From NCBI GenBank assembly GCA_026390835.1, contig JAPLFD010000019.1, positions 1 to 50,765 of the forward strand: a stretch of DNA of 50,765 nucleotides. The letters are read 5' to 3'. Position numbers and translations under genes: made by a program. The notes under the pieces are model-generated. The model was not told the origin of the DNA. It searched no databases and was given only the letters and a program-made list of their open reading frames with translations. The DNA is from Sphingobacteriales bacterium. GTDB lineage: Bacteria > Bacteroidota > Bacteroidia > Sphingobacteriales > Sphingobacteriaceae. Positions within the stretch are counted from its first letter, which is position 1. Each line of letters starts with the position of its first letter. Below are positions 27,430 through 36,292 of the stretch, piece after piece.

Positions 27430-27846
27430 ATGAAATTTCGGAGCGTATTTGCCCTATACATTTTGCTGCTTTTAAGCTGCGGAAAAGACGATGGCACCTA
27501 CATTCCGGATGTGTACGTAAACTATACCATTCCTATAAACGATCCGAGCATGAGTGCGCTTAATAGCGCCGGTGGAGCCGTAGTTATTAGTGGGCATGGG
27601 GTAGCTGGGATTATCATTTACCGCCGAGCGGACAATGTGTTCGTGGCTTACGACCGCTGCAGTTCCGTAAATCCACAAAATAAATGTGCCGTTACGCTCG
27701 ATAATCCAAACCTTACAGCAACCGATCCCTGCAGTGGCGCCAAATTTTCACTATTTGATGGCACACCGGTTAAAGCACCCGCTACCAAAAGCCTAAAAAG
27801 CTACCAAGTAACGGCCAACAGTTTGTATTTGATGGTTACGAATTAA
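27430..27846 (+). CDS. Rieske-like lipoprotein without histidine ligands
   Basis: 138-residue lipoprotein with the lipobox LLLSC (C17) followed by GKDD. This fits the Bacteroidota lipoprotein export signal K-(D/E)2 and so suggests surface exposure. After a short linker the beta-rich body (GAVVISGHGVAGIIIYRRAD, NVFVAYDRCSSVN, DPCSGAKFSLFDGTPVKAPA, LKSYQV) has the layout of a Rieske 2Fe-2S domain. The two cluster loops, normally CxH and CxxH, read CSS (C77) and CSGA (C101). C86 is a third cysteine. The histidine ligands are absent, so a normal Rieske cluster is unlikely. It starts two bases after pheS and is cotranscribed. Confidence 0.8.
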   Translation: MKFRSVFALYILLLLSCGKDDGTYIPDVYVNYTIPINDPSMSALNSAGGAVVISGHGVAGIIIYRRADNVFVAYDRCSSVNPQNKCAVTLDNPNLTATDPCSGAKFSLFDGTPVKAPATKSLKSYQVTANSLYLMVTN

Positions 27847-27878
27847 GCATTCTTCTTTCCACAACGAGATTTAAACCG

Positions 27879-27886
27879 TAATTTTG
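27879..27886 (+). promoter_or_regulatory. -7 element just before the methyltransferase start (possibly leaderless)
   Basis: TAATTTTG matches TAnnTTTG and ends six bases before the methyltransferase ATG at 27893, which would put the start of the transcript on or next to the start codon. There is no clear -33 TTG, and read-through from the lipoprotein gene is possible. Confidence 0.35.
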
Positions 27887-27892
27887 GCGGGT

Positions 27893-29302
27893 ATGAAGAA
27901 AGTGCCTGCCGAGATTCAGTTCCTAGAAAATATTACCGTAATAGATATTGCCGAACAGGGCAAAGGAGTGGGCAAACACCAAGATTTAGTGTTATTTATT
28001 GAAAAAGCCGTTCCCGGCGATGTAGTAGATGTACAAGTAACCCGAGTTAAAAAAAACTTGGCAGAAGCAAAAATAACTGCTTTTAAAAAACACTCTGCCG
28101 ACAGAACCGAACCATTTTGTGCCCATTTTGGCACCTGCGGAGGTTGTAAATGGCAACATTTAAGCTACGAGGCCCAAACCCGTTTTAAACAAAAAAAAGT
28201 ATTAGATGCCCAGGAACGTTTAGGGCACGTGGATATTAGCGGTGCAGAACCCATTTTAGGTTCGGCCGAAACCCAATACTACCGTAATAAATTAGAGTTT
28301 ACTTTTTCAAACAAACGTTGGTTGGATGAAGACGATATGCCCAACCGAGACGACTTAAGTATGGATGCATTGGGCTTTCACGTTCCCGGCCGTTTCGATA
28401 AAATTTTAGACATTGGGCATTGCTATTTACAAGCTGAACCTTCGAATGCCATTCGCAATTCGGTGCGGGAATATGCATTACAAAACCAACTCTCTTTTTA
28501 CGATTTACGTCAACACGAAGGCGCTTTGCGTAACCTCATTATTCGCACCAGCTCTACCGGCGAAATTATGGTGATTGTGGTATTTGCCTACGCCAATAAA
28601 AAAGAAATTAAGGGCTTAATGACGCACCTGAAAGATAATTTACCGGAAATTACCTCACTCCTATACATCGAAAATCAAAAGAAAAACGATACGATTTTTG
28701 ACCAAGACATTGTGGTATTTAATGGTCGTGATCATATTTTTGAAGAAATGGAAGGCCTTCAATTTAAAATTGGGGCTAAATCTTTTTACCAAACGAATTC
28801 GGCACAAGCCTATGAGTTGTATAAAATTACCCGCGATTTTGCCGATTTAAAAGGCGATGAGTTGGTATACGATTTATACACCGGAGCCGGCACCATTGCC
28901 CAATTTATTGCCCGAAAAGTGAAAAAAGTAATTGGTGTAGAGTATGTACCCACGGCTATTGAAGATGCCAAAGCCAACGCAGAGTTCAACCAAATAGCCA
29001 ATGCCGATTTTTATGCGGGCGACATGAAAGATATTTTAACGCCCGAATTTATTGCAGAGCATGGCAAAGCCGATGTGGTAATTACCGATCCGCCGAGAGC
29101 CGGTATGCACCCCGATGTGGTGGCTCGTTTACTAGAAATGGAGGCCGAAAAAATTGTATACGTAAGTTGCAATGCCGCTACCCAAGCCCGCGATATTGCT
29201 TTATTACAAGAAAAATATACCGTGAGCAGAATTCGCCCGGTTGATATGTTCCCACAAACCCAACACGTAGAAAATGTGGCTTTATTGGTATTAAAAAAAT
29301 GA
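27893..29302 (+). CDS. rlmD: rRNA (uracil-5-)-methyltransferase, RlmD/RumA type
   Basis: SAM-dependent enzyme that makes m5U in 23S rRNA (the exact position is unproved; RlmC or RlmD). It has 469 residues from the ATG at 27893. An N-terminal TRAM domain (about 10-70) is followed by a 4Fe-4S cluster site with C76, C82 and C85 (CxxxxxCGGC) and C177 (DIGHC), and the catalytic methyltransferase domain with SAM motif YDLYTGAGTIAQFIA, TDPPRAGMHP, and the catalytic C426 in YVSCNAATQARD. The four cluster cysteines indicate an active RumA-type enzyme. The next gene overlaps it by ATGA, so the two are coupled. Confidence 0.93.
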   Translation: MKKVPAEIQFLENITVIDIAEQGKGVGKHQDLVLFIEKAVPGDVVDVQVTRVKKNLAEAKITAFKKHSADRTEPFCAHFGTCGGCKWQHLSYEAQTRFKQKKVLDAQERLGHVDISGAEPILGSAETQYYRNKLEFTFSNKRWLDEDDMPNRDDLSMDALGFHVPGRFDKILDIGHCYLQAEPSNAIRNSVREYALQNQLSFYDLRQHEGALRNLIIRTSSTGEIMVIVVFAYANKKEIKGLMTHLKDNLPEITSLLYIENQKKNDTIFDQDIVVFNGRDHIFEEMEGLQFKIGAKSFYQTNSAQAYELYKITRDFADLKGDELVYDLYTGAGTIAQFIARKVKKVIGVEYVPTAIEDAKANAEFNQIANADFYAGDMKDILTPEFIAEHGKADVVITDPPRAGMHPDVVARLLEMEAEKIVYVSCNAATQARDIALLQEKYTVSRIRPVDMFPQTQHVENVALLVLKK

Positions 29303-29697
29303 ATCCAGAAGAATTATTAAACCCCGATGGGGAAAGCCAAGCGGCAAAGCAGAAAGAAAGTCCGCTAAAAAATTTGGAGACCGATTTAAAGTTTTATGCC
29401 GAATCTATCAAAGAAATTTCCACCGAAATTATGGTAGAAGGCTTTTCTGCCTACCCTATTTTTGTTGCCCACCAACACGAAGTAAGCGTTGGTGAACTCA
29501 TTTTAGATAAAGAAGAATTGCATACCGGATGGAGCATAAATGCATCTACACTAGAAGAATTTGTAGAAAAGGGCATTATTAAAGTAGCTAAAAAACAAGC
29601 GTTTATGGAGCAGTATAAAAATGCACACCATTTTATGTGCCTGTTTGTAATTGTGCCCGAAGGTGCCAATTTCGTGTTTTATCCCTATCCCAAATAA
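29299..29697 (+). CDS. Small conserved soluble protein, unknown
   Basis: 132 residues, probably cytoplasmic, with no signal peptide. Visible features are a charged N-terminus (about 1-30, low complexity), then a region with MVEGFSAYPIFVAHQHEV, GELILDKEEL and a C-terminal YKNAHHFMCLFVIVPEGANF. I do not recognise the family well; a small alpha-beta fold is likely. Its ATG overlaps the methyltransferase stop by four bases (ATGA), which suggests a joint or at least co-regulated product. No catalytic motif is seen. Confidence 0.75.
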   Translation: MNPEELLNPDGESQAAKQKESPLKNLETDLKFYAESIKEISTEIMVEGFSAYPIFVAHQHEVSVGELILDKEELHTGWSINASTLEEFVEKGIIKVAKKQAFMEQYKNAHHFMCLFVIVPEGANFVFYPYPK

Positions 29698-29727
29698 GCG
29701 TATCTTAGAATTCAGCAATGCAAAATC

Positions 29728-30237
29728 ATGAGTGAAAAAAAAGTACTTATTCTTAATCAAAAACAAATTCAACAAAAAATTGAACGCATAGCGTATCAAA
29801 TTTTGGAGGATAATTTAGAAGAAAAGGAACTGGTATTGGCCGGTATTTTAAACCGTGGTTTTACGGTGGCTCAGCGGCTAAAAAAGGTATTGGAAAAGAT
29901 ATCTTCCATAAACGTAACGCTCATGAGCATTGAGTTAGATAAAGACAGTCACCATTTACAAGCCAGTGCCAATGTGCCTTTAAACAAGGTAGAAAATCAG
30001 GCGGTTATTTTGGTTGATGATGTATTAAACAGTGGCCGCACTTTGGTGTACGGATTAGGTTATTTTTTAAACATCCCACTAAAAAAGATACGCACGGTTG
30101 TATTGGTAGATCGCAGCCACCGTCGCTTTCCGGTTGCACCAGATTATACCGGCTTGCAATTGGCAACTGTTTTAAAAGAACATGTTTTAGTGGTGCTAGA
30201 TAGCCCCGGAGAAGAAGACGCTGTTTACCTTACCTGA
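29728..30237 (+). CDS. PyrR-like phosphoribosyltransferase family protein
   Basis: 169-residue type I PRTase with the PRPP loop VILVDDVLNSGRTL in the second half and a preceding LAGILNRGFTVAQRL. The length and the order of strands resemble PyrR (uracil-dependent regulator or uracil PRTase). No pyrimidine genes are adjacent and the RNA-binding function of PyrR cannot be shown, so it is called PyrR-like rather than pyrR. It starts 30 bases after the small protein gene. Its last 13 bases overlap aroK on the opposite strand, so the two cannot each have their own terminator here. Confidence 0.82.
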   Translation: MSEKKVLILNQKQIQQKIERIAYQILEDNLEEKELVLAGILNRGFTVAQRLKKVLEKISSINVTLMSIELDKDSHHLQASANVPLNKVENQAVILVDDVLNSGRTLVYGLGYFLNIPLKKIRTVVLVDRSHRRFPVAPDYTGLQLATVLKEHVLVVLDSPGEEDAVYLT

Positions 30238-30737
30238 GCCGCTTCTAAATAAATAAGCAATTTTTCGGGCGTTAAATCGATGCCACTTACCATCATATTG
30301 GCTTGCTGATAATAACCTTGGCGCTCGGCTAATTTCTCCTCAATAAACATCAATAATTCTTCACCTTTTCTTCCGGCAAGCAGTGGTCTCGGCGATTTTG
30401 CATGCTCTAGGCGGTTAGCCAAGGTCTTTGCATCTAAATGCAAGTATACGGTTTTACCCTGCGCATTCATCCAAGCCATATTATCGAAAAAACAAGGCGT
30501 TCCGCCGCCAGTAGATACCACTACATCAGCATCGGCCATAGTTTGGTGCAATACTTCTTGCTCTAGTTTTCGAAACTCGGCTTCGCCTAAATTTGCAAAT
30601 AATTCTGGGATGGTTTTGCCACTTTGAGCAGCTAAACGTTCGTCTAAATCGGCAAAAGCATAGCCAAGCTTTTGAGCCAGTTTGCGCCCAAAAGTGGTTT
30701 TACCACTACCCATAAATCCAACTAAATATATTCTCAT
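30225..30737 (-). CDS. aroK: Shikimate kinase
   Basis: Phosphorylates shikimate in the pathway to chorismate. It has 170 residues, the usual size. Walker A is GFMGSGKTT (residues 7-15, K13), the DLDE motif follows in AFADLDERLA, the shikimate-binding segment VSTGGGTPCF is next, and the lid R motif is ARPLL-like SPRPLLAGRKGE. It is convergent with the PRTase gene with a 13-base overlap. It lies downstream of the BT_3928 and DUF1599 genes with an 11-base gap, likely one transcript. Confidence 0.93.
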   Translation of the reverse strand: MRIYLVGFMGSGKTTFGRKLAQKLGYAFADLDERLAAQSGKTIPELFANLGEAEFRKLEQEVLHQTMADADVVVSTGGGTPCFFDNMAWMNAQGKTVYLHLDAKTLANRLEHAKSPRPLLAGRKGEELLMFIEEKLAERQGYYQQANMMVSGIDLTPEKLLIYLEAAQVR

Positions 30738-30748
30738 TAAGGAAGGGC

Positions 30749-31900
30749 TTATTTTTTGAAATAGGTATTGCGTAGGTTTTCTGCAGAGGGGAACCTACGG
30801 AAATGCCACTTATTTATTACCACCCCATTTTTAAGCAACAAAATACCCGGGTTAGCCCTAACCATACTTTTTAAAGGCACGGCATCGGAAAAGAAAAAGG
30901 GGAAATCGAGAAACAATACTCGATTCAATTCATACGATTCGGCAATGGAAGATGCGGTTAAAATGATGGTAGGAACTCTAAATTGCTGGGCCAAGGTTTT
31001 ATTCACCTCATTTATTCGTTTCAAAGCATAATGATCGGCATTTTTCAACTCATAGGCCACCACAATAAACTGATAATCGGGATACTCCAAAATAAGCTTG
31101 GTAAAATCTTCGCCTACAGGGTCGGTAATTTTTAAATCCTTAATTTTTACCTCGTATCCTTTCTTAATTAGTTTAGATTCCGGATCGCCTACAATTACCC
31201 AGGCACTATCTTTCCAAACCTCCTGCTTTAGGTATTCCTTATCGGTGAGCGACTTAGTTACACCCGTTTTACTGTTTTTTAAGGTGTATTGAACTTCGTA
31301 TTCATCTTGAGGAGCTCCGGGAGGTGCTACCATCAATTGCGGAATGTTGTTGCCAATTTTATAGGGTAAGAAATCGAGCACTGGCCCATATTTCAGCGTG
31401 AAAAACCCAACACCAAACCCTATAATACAAAGTGGCCCTACCAAACTTGCCTGCATTGTAGCTTTATTAAAAAGTGGTGTTATTTGGCTGCGGTAAATGA
31501 ACAAAATCAGAATAAACACGAACAGGACCACATCTTTACTAAACGATTGCCAAGGTGTAAGCGGAATGGCATCGCCAAAACAACCGCAAGAAGTAACCAC
31601 TTTATAAAAGGCAGAGTAAAAAGTTAAAAAGGTAAAGAAGATAATAAGACCTAGCAAGCCCCAAGCTACTTTTTTAGCATATATACCTAATAGGAGCGCT
31701 GCCCCCAATATAATCTCTAGACCACACAAAAAAATGGCAATTATAGGAGCGTAATCGTTAAAAACAGTGAGGTGAAAAACCTCAAAATATTCTTCCAATT
31801 TATAACTGAATCCCAAGGGATCGTTGGCTTTGATTAAGCCCGAGAAAATGAACAGAAGTCCGACTAAAATGCGACTAAACGCAATACTAAATTTTTTCAC
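30749..31900 (-). CDS. BT_3928-type DoxX/MauE membrane protein with thioredoxin-like C-terminus
   Basis: 383 residues. The N-terminal half has a DoxX/MauE-like four-helix membrane unit (ISFSRILVGLLFIFSGLIKA-type segment at 6-24, further helices to about 150) with the cysteine motif TSCGCFGDAIP after the third helix. The C-terminal half is soluble and thioredoxin-like, with a cis-Pro site near VRANPGILLLKNGVVINKW but no CxxC. In my experience this family (BT_3928) is conserved in Bacteroidota beside DUF1599 and triose-phosphate isomerase. Here aroK follows instead. Its first codons overlap the DUF1599 gene end by 14 bases. A redox role in the inner membrane is inferred from domains only. Confidence 0.86.
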   Translation of the reverse strand: MKKFSIAFSRILVGLLFIFSGLIKANDPLGFSYKLEEYFEVFHLTVFNDYAPIIAIFLCGLEIILGAALLLGIYAKKVAWGLLGLIIFFTFLTFYSAFYKVVTSCGCFGDAIPLTPWQSFSKDVVLFVFILILFIYRSQITPLFNKATMQASLVGPLCIIGFGVGFFTLKYGPVLDFLPYKIGNNIPQLMVAPPGAPQDEYEVQYTLKNSKTGVTKSLTDKEYLKQEVWKDSAWVIVGDPESKLIKKGYEVKIKDLKITDPVGEDFTKLILEYPDYQFIVVAYELKNADHYALKRINEVNKTLAQQFRVPTIILTASSIAESYELNRVLFLDFPFFFSDAVPLKSMVRANPGILLLKNGVVINKWHFRRFPSAENLRNTYFKK

Positions 31901-32438
31901 CTTCGCTAATTTTAATCAATGCAAAAACGGAATAGTTTAACATATCCTGATAATTGGCTTTAATGCCTTCCGATGCCAAGGTTTGGCCATCGTTATCTTC
32001 AATTTGTTTTACCCGCAAGAGTTTCATCAAAATCAAATCGGTTAAAGAGCTGATACGCATATCACGCCAAGCTTCGCCATAATCGTGGTTTTTGGCAAAC
32101 ATCAACTCCTTGGTTTCCTGTACCTTTCTATCAAATAGCAGGTCTACTTCTTCTACCGAAAGTTCGGTAGCCGTATCGTCGCCCAACTCCTCTTGCAACA
32201 TGGCAATAACGCAATAATTTACAATTCCGATATATTCCGATTCAATATCTTCACCCACTTTAGATACTTTTTTTTGCTCGAGGGTACGAATACGCTGGGC
32301 CTTTATAAACACCTGATCGGTAATGCTCGATAAACGCAAAATGCGCCAAGCGGTACCATAATCTTTTGTTTTTTTTAAGAATAATTCTTTGCAGTTCTGA
32401 ATAACTGCGTCAAAGGCTGCGGAGGTTGATTGTGCCAA
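31887..32438 (-). CDS. DUF1599 protein (duplicated domain)
   Basis: 183 residues of the DUF1599 family, which I recall as a nucleotide-modification-associated domain. It contains two similar halves: CKELFLKKTKDYGTAWRILR (about 15-34) followed by RLSSITDQVFIKAQRIRTLE, and TKELMFAKNHDYGEAWRDMR (about 110-130) followed by ISSLTDLILMKLLRVKQIE. Each half keeps KxxDYGxAWRxxRxSSxTD. The function is not established. It overlaps the downstream BT_3928 gene by 14 bases and is divergent from folP across 53 bases, an arrangement known in this phylum. Confidence 0.88.
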   Translation of the reverse strand: MAQSTSAAFDAVIQNCKELFLKKTKDYGTAWRILRLSSITDQVFIKAQRIRTLEQKKVSKVGEDIESEYIGIVNYCVIAMLQEELGDDTATELSVEEVDLLFDRKVQETKELMFAKNHDYGEAWRDMRISSLTDLILMKLLRVKQIEDNDGQTLASEGIKANYQDMLNYSVFALIKISEGEKI

Positions 32439-32491
32439 AATGCGGGTTTATTTTTGAATAAAAGCTAAAATTATCGGTATTTTGCCAAATA

Positions 32492-33397
32492 ATGACGGGT
32501 AAAAATACAGATTTTCAGCAGAATATTACAGCTTTGGGCACAGCAAGTGTGCAGAAACTCACACTAAACAGTGGCGGGCGTGTTATTGACCTGCATAGGC
32601 CAAAAGTTATGGGGATTATAAACCTCACGCCCGACTCTTTTTACCAATCAGCCGGTAGGAAAAACGAACTCCCCTCTAATAAACAGTTGCTCAAAGAAGC
32701 AGAAAAACACTTGCTAGAAGGCGCTTATTTCCTCGATTTGGGTGGCTACTCTTCCCGTCCTGGCGCCGAACACGTATCGGAAAAAGAAGAAGCCCAACGG
32801 GTACTTCCGGCTATAAAAGCATTGGCTAAAGAATTTCCAGAGGCCTTAATTTCTGTAGATACCTTTCGCTCAGAAATTGCAAAAAAAAGTATTGGTGAAG
32901 GGGCACATCTTATTAACGATATTTCTGCGGGACAATTAGACGAACGCATGTTCGAAACCATAGCCCAGCTACAGGTACCTTATATTTTAATGCACCTAAA
33001 AGGTACACCTCAAACCATGCAAAGCCTTGCAAACTATAGTGACTTGGTAACCGAGGTGTTGAGCTATTTTTCAGAAAAAATAACTCTATTAAACCAATTA
33101 GGGGCAAACCAATTAATTATCGACCCAGGTTTTGGTTTTGCTAAAACGCTAGAACATAATTATGAGTTATTAGATAGATTTCAGAAATTACATAGCCTGG
33201 GCTTTCCGCTATTGGCCGGGGTTTCTAGAAAATCGATGATTTATAAGGTATTAGACAGTACCCCAACCGAGTCCCTAAATGGTACCACCGTATTACATAC
33301 CATTGCCTTGCAAAAGGGCGCACATATTTTACGTGTACACGATGTGAAACCAGCTGTAGAAGCTATAAAATTAGTAGCAAAACTGCAGGCCAACTAA
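32492..33397 (+). CDS. folP: Dihydropteroate synthase
   Basis: Joins p-aminobenzoate to the pterin pyrophosphate in folate synthesis; it is the target of sulfonamides. It has 301 residues in TIM-barrel order: MGIINLTPDSFY, LDLGGYSSRPGAEH, SVDTFRSEIA, NDISAG, DPGFGFAKT, AGVSRKSMIYK and RVHDVKPA, all complete. The about 30 residues before the first motif are ordinary for the group. cdaA follows after 20 bases and is probably cotranscribed; the pair lies divergent from DUF1599. Confidence 0.96.
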   Translation: MTGKNTDFQQNITALGTASVQKLTLNSGGRVIDLHRPKVMGIINLTPDSFYQSAGRKNELPSNKQLLKEAEKHLLEGAYFLDLGGYSSRPGAEHVSEKEEAQRVLPAIKALAKEFPEALISVDTFRSEIAKKSIGEGAHLINDISAGQLDERMFETIAQLQVPYILMHLKGTPQTMQSLANYSDLVTEVLSYFSEKITLLNQLGANQLIIDPGFGFAKTLEHNYELLDRFQKLHSLGFPLLAGVSRKSMIYKVLDSTPTESLNGTTVLHTIALQKGAHILRVHDVKPAVEAIKLVAKLQAN

Positions 33398-33417
33398 AAA
33401 TTACCTATTTTTAGCAG

Positions 33418-34209
33418 ATGGAATCTATCTCCAACAACCTATTGCAATTCCGATTATTTGATGTGCTCGACATTTTATTGGTTGCGCTCATTATATATTA
33501 CGTATACAACCTCATTAGAGGCACAATCGCTGTAAATATATTCATTGGTTTATGTGTCATGTACCTCAGCTACGTCTTGGTTCAACAGGCCCAAATGCGT
33601 TTACTAACCCAGTTATTGGGTGGTTTTATTAGCTTGGGCTTTATTGCCTTAGTTATTGTTTTTCAGCAAGAAATACGTCGTTTTTTATTGGTGTTAGGTA
33701 AAAATGCATCACAACAAAAGAACAAAGCCTGGTGGGTATTTCTGTTTGGTAAAAAAGAAGAAATTAATCAGAATTTAGCCCGATTAAAACCCATTCTTGA
33801 TGCATGTAAAAGCATGCAAAAAACAAAAACAGGGGCCTTAATGATCTTTGCCAAACATACCGAAGAACCTTATTTTCAAAATACCGGAGAAGTATTAGAC
33901 GCCACAGTTTCTAAACGTTTATTAGAAAGTATCTTTCAAAAAAATAGCCCCCTGCACGATGGGGCGGTAATTATTGCCGAAGGTAAAATTAAAACAGCTT
34001 CTACCATTTTACCGCTTACCGAAAACGATCGATTACCGGCACACTTTGGCTTGCGCCACCGAGCTGGCATTGGCATCTCCGAAGTAAGTGATGTATTGGC
34101 AATTATTATATCAGAGGAAACCAATGAGATATCCTACGCCCGACAGGGCAAGGTAAAAATGAAAGTTAGTTTCTCCGAATTGGAAAAATTACTACTCAAC
34201 TATTATTAA
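33418..34209 (+). CDS. cdaA: Diadenylate cyclase (c-di-AMP synthase)
   Basis: Makes the second messenger c-di-AMP from two ATP, with roles in turgor, potassium and envelope balance in organisms that use it. It has 263 residues: three hydrophobic helices in the first about 80, then a coiled-coil link and the DAC domain. The two catalytic motifs are present: DGA at 181-183 (LHDGAVII) and RHR at 213-215 (GLRHRAGIG). It follows folP by 20 bases. The usual CdaR and GlmM partners of Firmicutes are not adjacent. A hairpin (34211-34239) ends it before the convergent bacilliredoxin gene. Confidence 0.94.
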   Translation: MESISNNLLQFRLFDVLDILLVALIIYYVYNLIRGTIAVNIFIGLCVMYLSYVLVQQAQMRLLTQLLGGFISLGFIALVIVFQQEIRRFLLVLGKNASQQKNKAWWVFLFGKKEEINQNLARLKPILDACKSMQKTKTGALMIFAKHTEEPYFQNTGEVLDATVSKRLLESIFQKNSPLHDGAVIIAEGKIKTASTILPLTENDRLPAHFGLRHRAGIGISEVSDVLAIIISEETNEISYARQGKVKMKVSFSELEKLLLNYY

Positions 34210-34210
34210 A

Positions 34211-34239
34211 CAAAAAAGCCCCTAATCGGGGCATTTTTG
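34211..34239. terminator. Hairpin between cdaA and bacilliredoxin genes
   Basis: GCCCC stem with a five-base loop (TAATC), flanked by an A-run on the left and a T-run on the right. It can act for both convergent genes. Confidence 0.8.
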
Positions 34240-34253
34240 TTAAGACAAACTAA

Positions 34254-34664
34254 TTAGCAGTATTGCTCAAAAGCTGCCGCTAAATTATCGGCAATAAGTT
34301 GGGCGCTTCTTCCTTCAATTTGATGACGTTCAATCATATGAACCAATTCGCCATCTTTAAATAAAGCAATTGAGGGCGATGAAGGCAAGAATGGCACCAT
34401 ATGAGCACGTGCTCTATCAACGGCTTCTTTTTCCATACCGGCAAATACGGTATATAAATTGGCTGGTTTTTTACTGGCACTTACCGCTTCTCTCACACCG
34501 GGGCGGGCGTTTGCAGCCGCACAACCACACACCGAGTTTACTACAACCAAAGCAGTACCACTACCTTTTAGGGCAGTATCTACTTCTGATGCGGTTTTTA
34601 ACTCGGTAAATCCTACGCTGGTAAGCTCCTCACGCATGGGAGCAACTAAATATTCTGGATACAT
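34254..34664 (-). CDS. Bacilliredoxin, BrxA/BrxB (YphP/YqiW) family
   Basis: 136-residue thioredoxin-fold protein with the CGC active site (C46-G-C48) that marks this family; the C-terminal end EQYC adds another cysteine. The family removes bacillithiol from mixed disulfides on protein thiols. It begins MYPEYLVAPMREEL like other members. It implies the organism makes or imports bacillithiol or a similar thiol, but no bshA-C genes are seen here. A -7 box (34686-34693) lies 22 bases before the start. Confidence 0.93.
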   Translation of the reverse strand: MYPEYLVAPMREELTSVGFTELKTASEVDTALKGSGTALVVVNSVCGCAAANARPGVREAVSASKKPANLYTVFAGMEKEAVDRARAHMVPFLPSSPSIALFKDGELVHMIERHQIEGRSAQLIADNLAAAFEQYC

Positions 34665-34685
34665 GTTTCAATGAATTTAATTACT

Positions 34686-34693
34686 CAAAAATA
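34686..34693 (-). promoter_or_regulatory. -7 element of the bacilliredoxin gene
   Basis: TATTTTTG on the minus strand (plus CAAAAATA) matches TAnnTTTG and lies 22 bases before the start codon. No -33 TTG is evident. Confidence 0.4.
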
Positions 34694-34741
34694 CGAATTC
34701 TTTCGGCCCAGTGTTATTGGGTAAGATAAGTTTACACAATC

Positions 34742-34777
34742 TTGACTTCAAGAATCAAATAGAATTCTGTAATTTTG
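34742..34777 (+). promoter_or_regulatory. ahcY promoter (TTG ... TAATTTTG)
   Basis: TTG at 34742-34744 and TAATTTTG at 34770-34777 are 25 bases apart, somewhat longer than the usual 18-21. The -7 box ends 23 bases before the ahcY ATG. Confidence 0.5.
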
Positions 34778-34800
34778 TAGCTCAAACTAAAAAATAATTT

Positions 34801-36120
34801 ATGTCATCAGTAGCCACAACAACCTACGTTCCTTTTAAAGTTAAAGACATCACTTTGGCCGATTGGGGTCGTAAAGAAATTGAATTAGCCGAAGCAGAAA
34901 TGCCGGGCTTAATGGCCTTGCGCAAAGAATATGGCGCTACACAGCCTTTAAAAGGAGCCCGCATAGCAGGTTGCTTGCACATGACTATTCAAACTGCCGT
35001 TTTAATTGAAACGTTAAAAGCCTTAGGTGCTGAAGTTACTTGGTCGTCGTGCAATATTTTCTCTACACAAGATCATGCAGCATCAGCTATTGCGGCTGCT
35101 GGCTTTCAGGTTTATGCTTGGAAAGGTCTAAATGAAGAAGAATTTGACTGGTGTATTGAACAAACCTTATTTTTTGGCGAAGATCGCAAACCACTAAACA
35201 TGATTTTAGATGATGGTGGTGATTTAACTAATATGGTTTTTGACAAATACCCCGAATTAATTTCGGGTATTAAAGGCCTCTCTGAAGAAACCACTACCGG
35301 CGTTCACCGCTTAATTGAACGTATGAAAAACGGCACTTTACACTTGCCAGCTATCAACGTAAACGATTCAGTAACAAAATCTAAATTTGATAATAAATAC
35401 GGTTGCCGCGAATCATTAGTAGACGCCATTCGTCGTGCTACTGATGTGATGATGGCCGGAAAAGTTGCTGTAGTTGCCGGTTTTGGCGACGTAGGTAAAG
35501 GTTCTGCCGATTCGTTACGCAATGCAGGTGTACGCGTAATTGTTACCGAAATTGATCCGATTTGTGCATTACAAGCCGCCATGGAAGGCTACGAAGTGAA
35601 AAAATTTGCTACCGCAGTAATGGAAGCTGATATTGTAGTAACTGCTACTGGTAACTGTAATATTGTTCGTGGAGAACACTTTAAAATAATGAAAGATAAA
35701 GCCATTGTTTGTAACATTGGCCACTTCGATAACGAAATTGATATGGCCTGGTTAAACAAAAACTACGGATCTAAAAAAGTAGAAATTAAACCACAAGTAG
35801 ATAAATACACCATCGACGGTAAAGATGTAATTGTACTAGCCGAGGGTCGTTTGGTAAACTTGGGTTGCGCCACAGGCCACCCATCATTCGTTATGTCTGC
35901 TTCGTTTACCAATCAAACGTTGGCTCAACTAGAACTATGGTTACATACCGATAACTACGAAAATAAAGTGTACACCCTACCCAAATATTTAGATGAAAAA
36001 GTAGCCCGTTTACACCTCGAAAAAATTGGCGTTGAGCTAGATATCTTAGATCAAAGCCAGGCCGATTATATTGGCGTAAATGTAGCAGGACCATTCAAAA
36101 CTAACGAATACCGCTACTAA
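34801..36120 (+). CDS. ahcY: S-adenosylhomocysteine hydrolase
   Basis: Splits S-adenosylhomocysteine to adenosine and homocysteine to keep methylation going. It has 439 residues, the usual size. Features include NAD-binding [43 protein letters not shown], substrate [17 protein letters not shown] and the C-terminal KTNEYRY ending typical of the family. It has a solitary transcript (promoter upstream, hairpin downstream). I see nothing like an SAH riboswitch in the short leader. Confidence 0.98.
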   Translation: MSSVATTTYVPFKVKDITLADWGRKEIELAEAEMPGLMALRKEYGATQPLKGARIAGCLHMTIQTAVLIETLKALGAEVTWSSCNIFSTQDHAASAIAAAGFQVYAWKGLNEEEFDWCIEQTLFFGEDRKPLNMILDDGGDLTNMVFDKYPELISGIKGLSEETTTGVHRLIERMKNGTLHLPAINVNDSVTKSKFDNKYGCRESLVDAIRRATDVMMAGKVAVVAGFGDVGKGSADSLRNAGVRVIVTEIDPICALQAAMEGYEVKKFATAVMEADIVVTATGNCNIVRGEHFKIMKDKAIVCNIGHFDNEIDMAWLNKNYGSKKVEIKPQVDKYTIDGKDVIVLAEGRLVNLGCATGHPSFVMSASFTNQTLAQLELWLHTDNYENKVYTLPKYLDEKVARLHLEKIGVELDILDQSQADYIGVNVAGPFKTNEYRY

Positions 36121-36141
36121 GATTTACTACTAACCTACTTT

Positions 36142-36176
36142 AAAAAAAGCCGAAACAAATTGTTTCGGCTTTTTTT
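36142..36176 (+). terminator. ahcY terminator
   Basis: A 10-base-pair stem AGCCGAAACA/TGTTTCGGCT with a three-base loop, an A-run before and a seven-T run after; it is symmetric enough to act on both strands. Confidence 0.88.
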
Positions 36177-36292
36177 GTGCCACAAAAATTTTCTCTTGTT
36201 GAAACAATTTTTAGCTCCTTGTTTCGTTTTGCTCTTTATAGTACCAAAAACACATACGTACTACAGCTATTTTATTTTTAAACAAAAGCATT

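Noticed and set aside
27430-27846. Functional Rieske 2Fe-2S protein
   Set aside because: Both histidine ligands are missing, so a standard cluster is not supported.
34665-34800. SAH or SAM riboswitch before ahcY
   Set aside because: The leader after the -7 box is about 20 bases and has no conserved stems.
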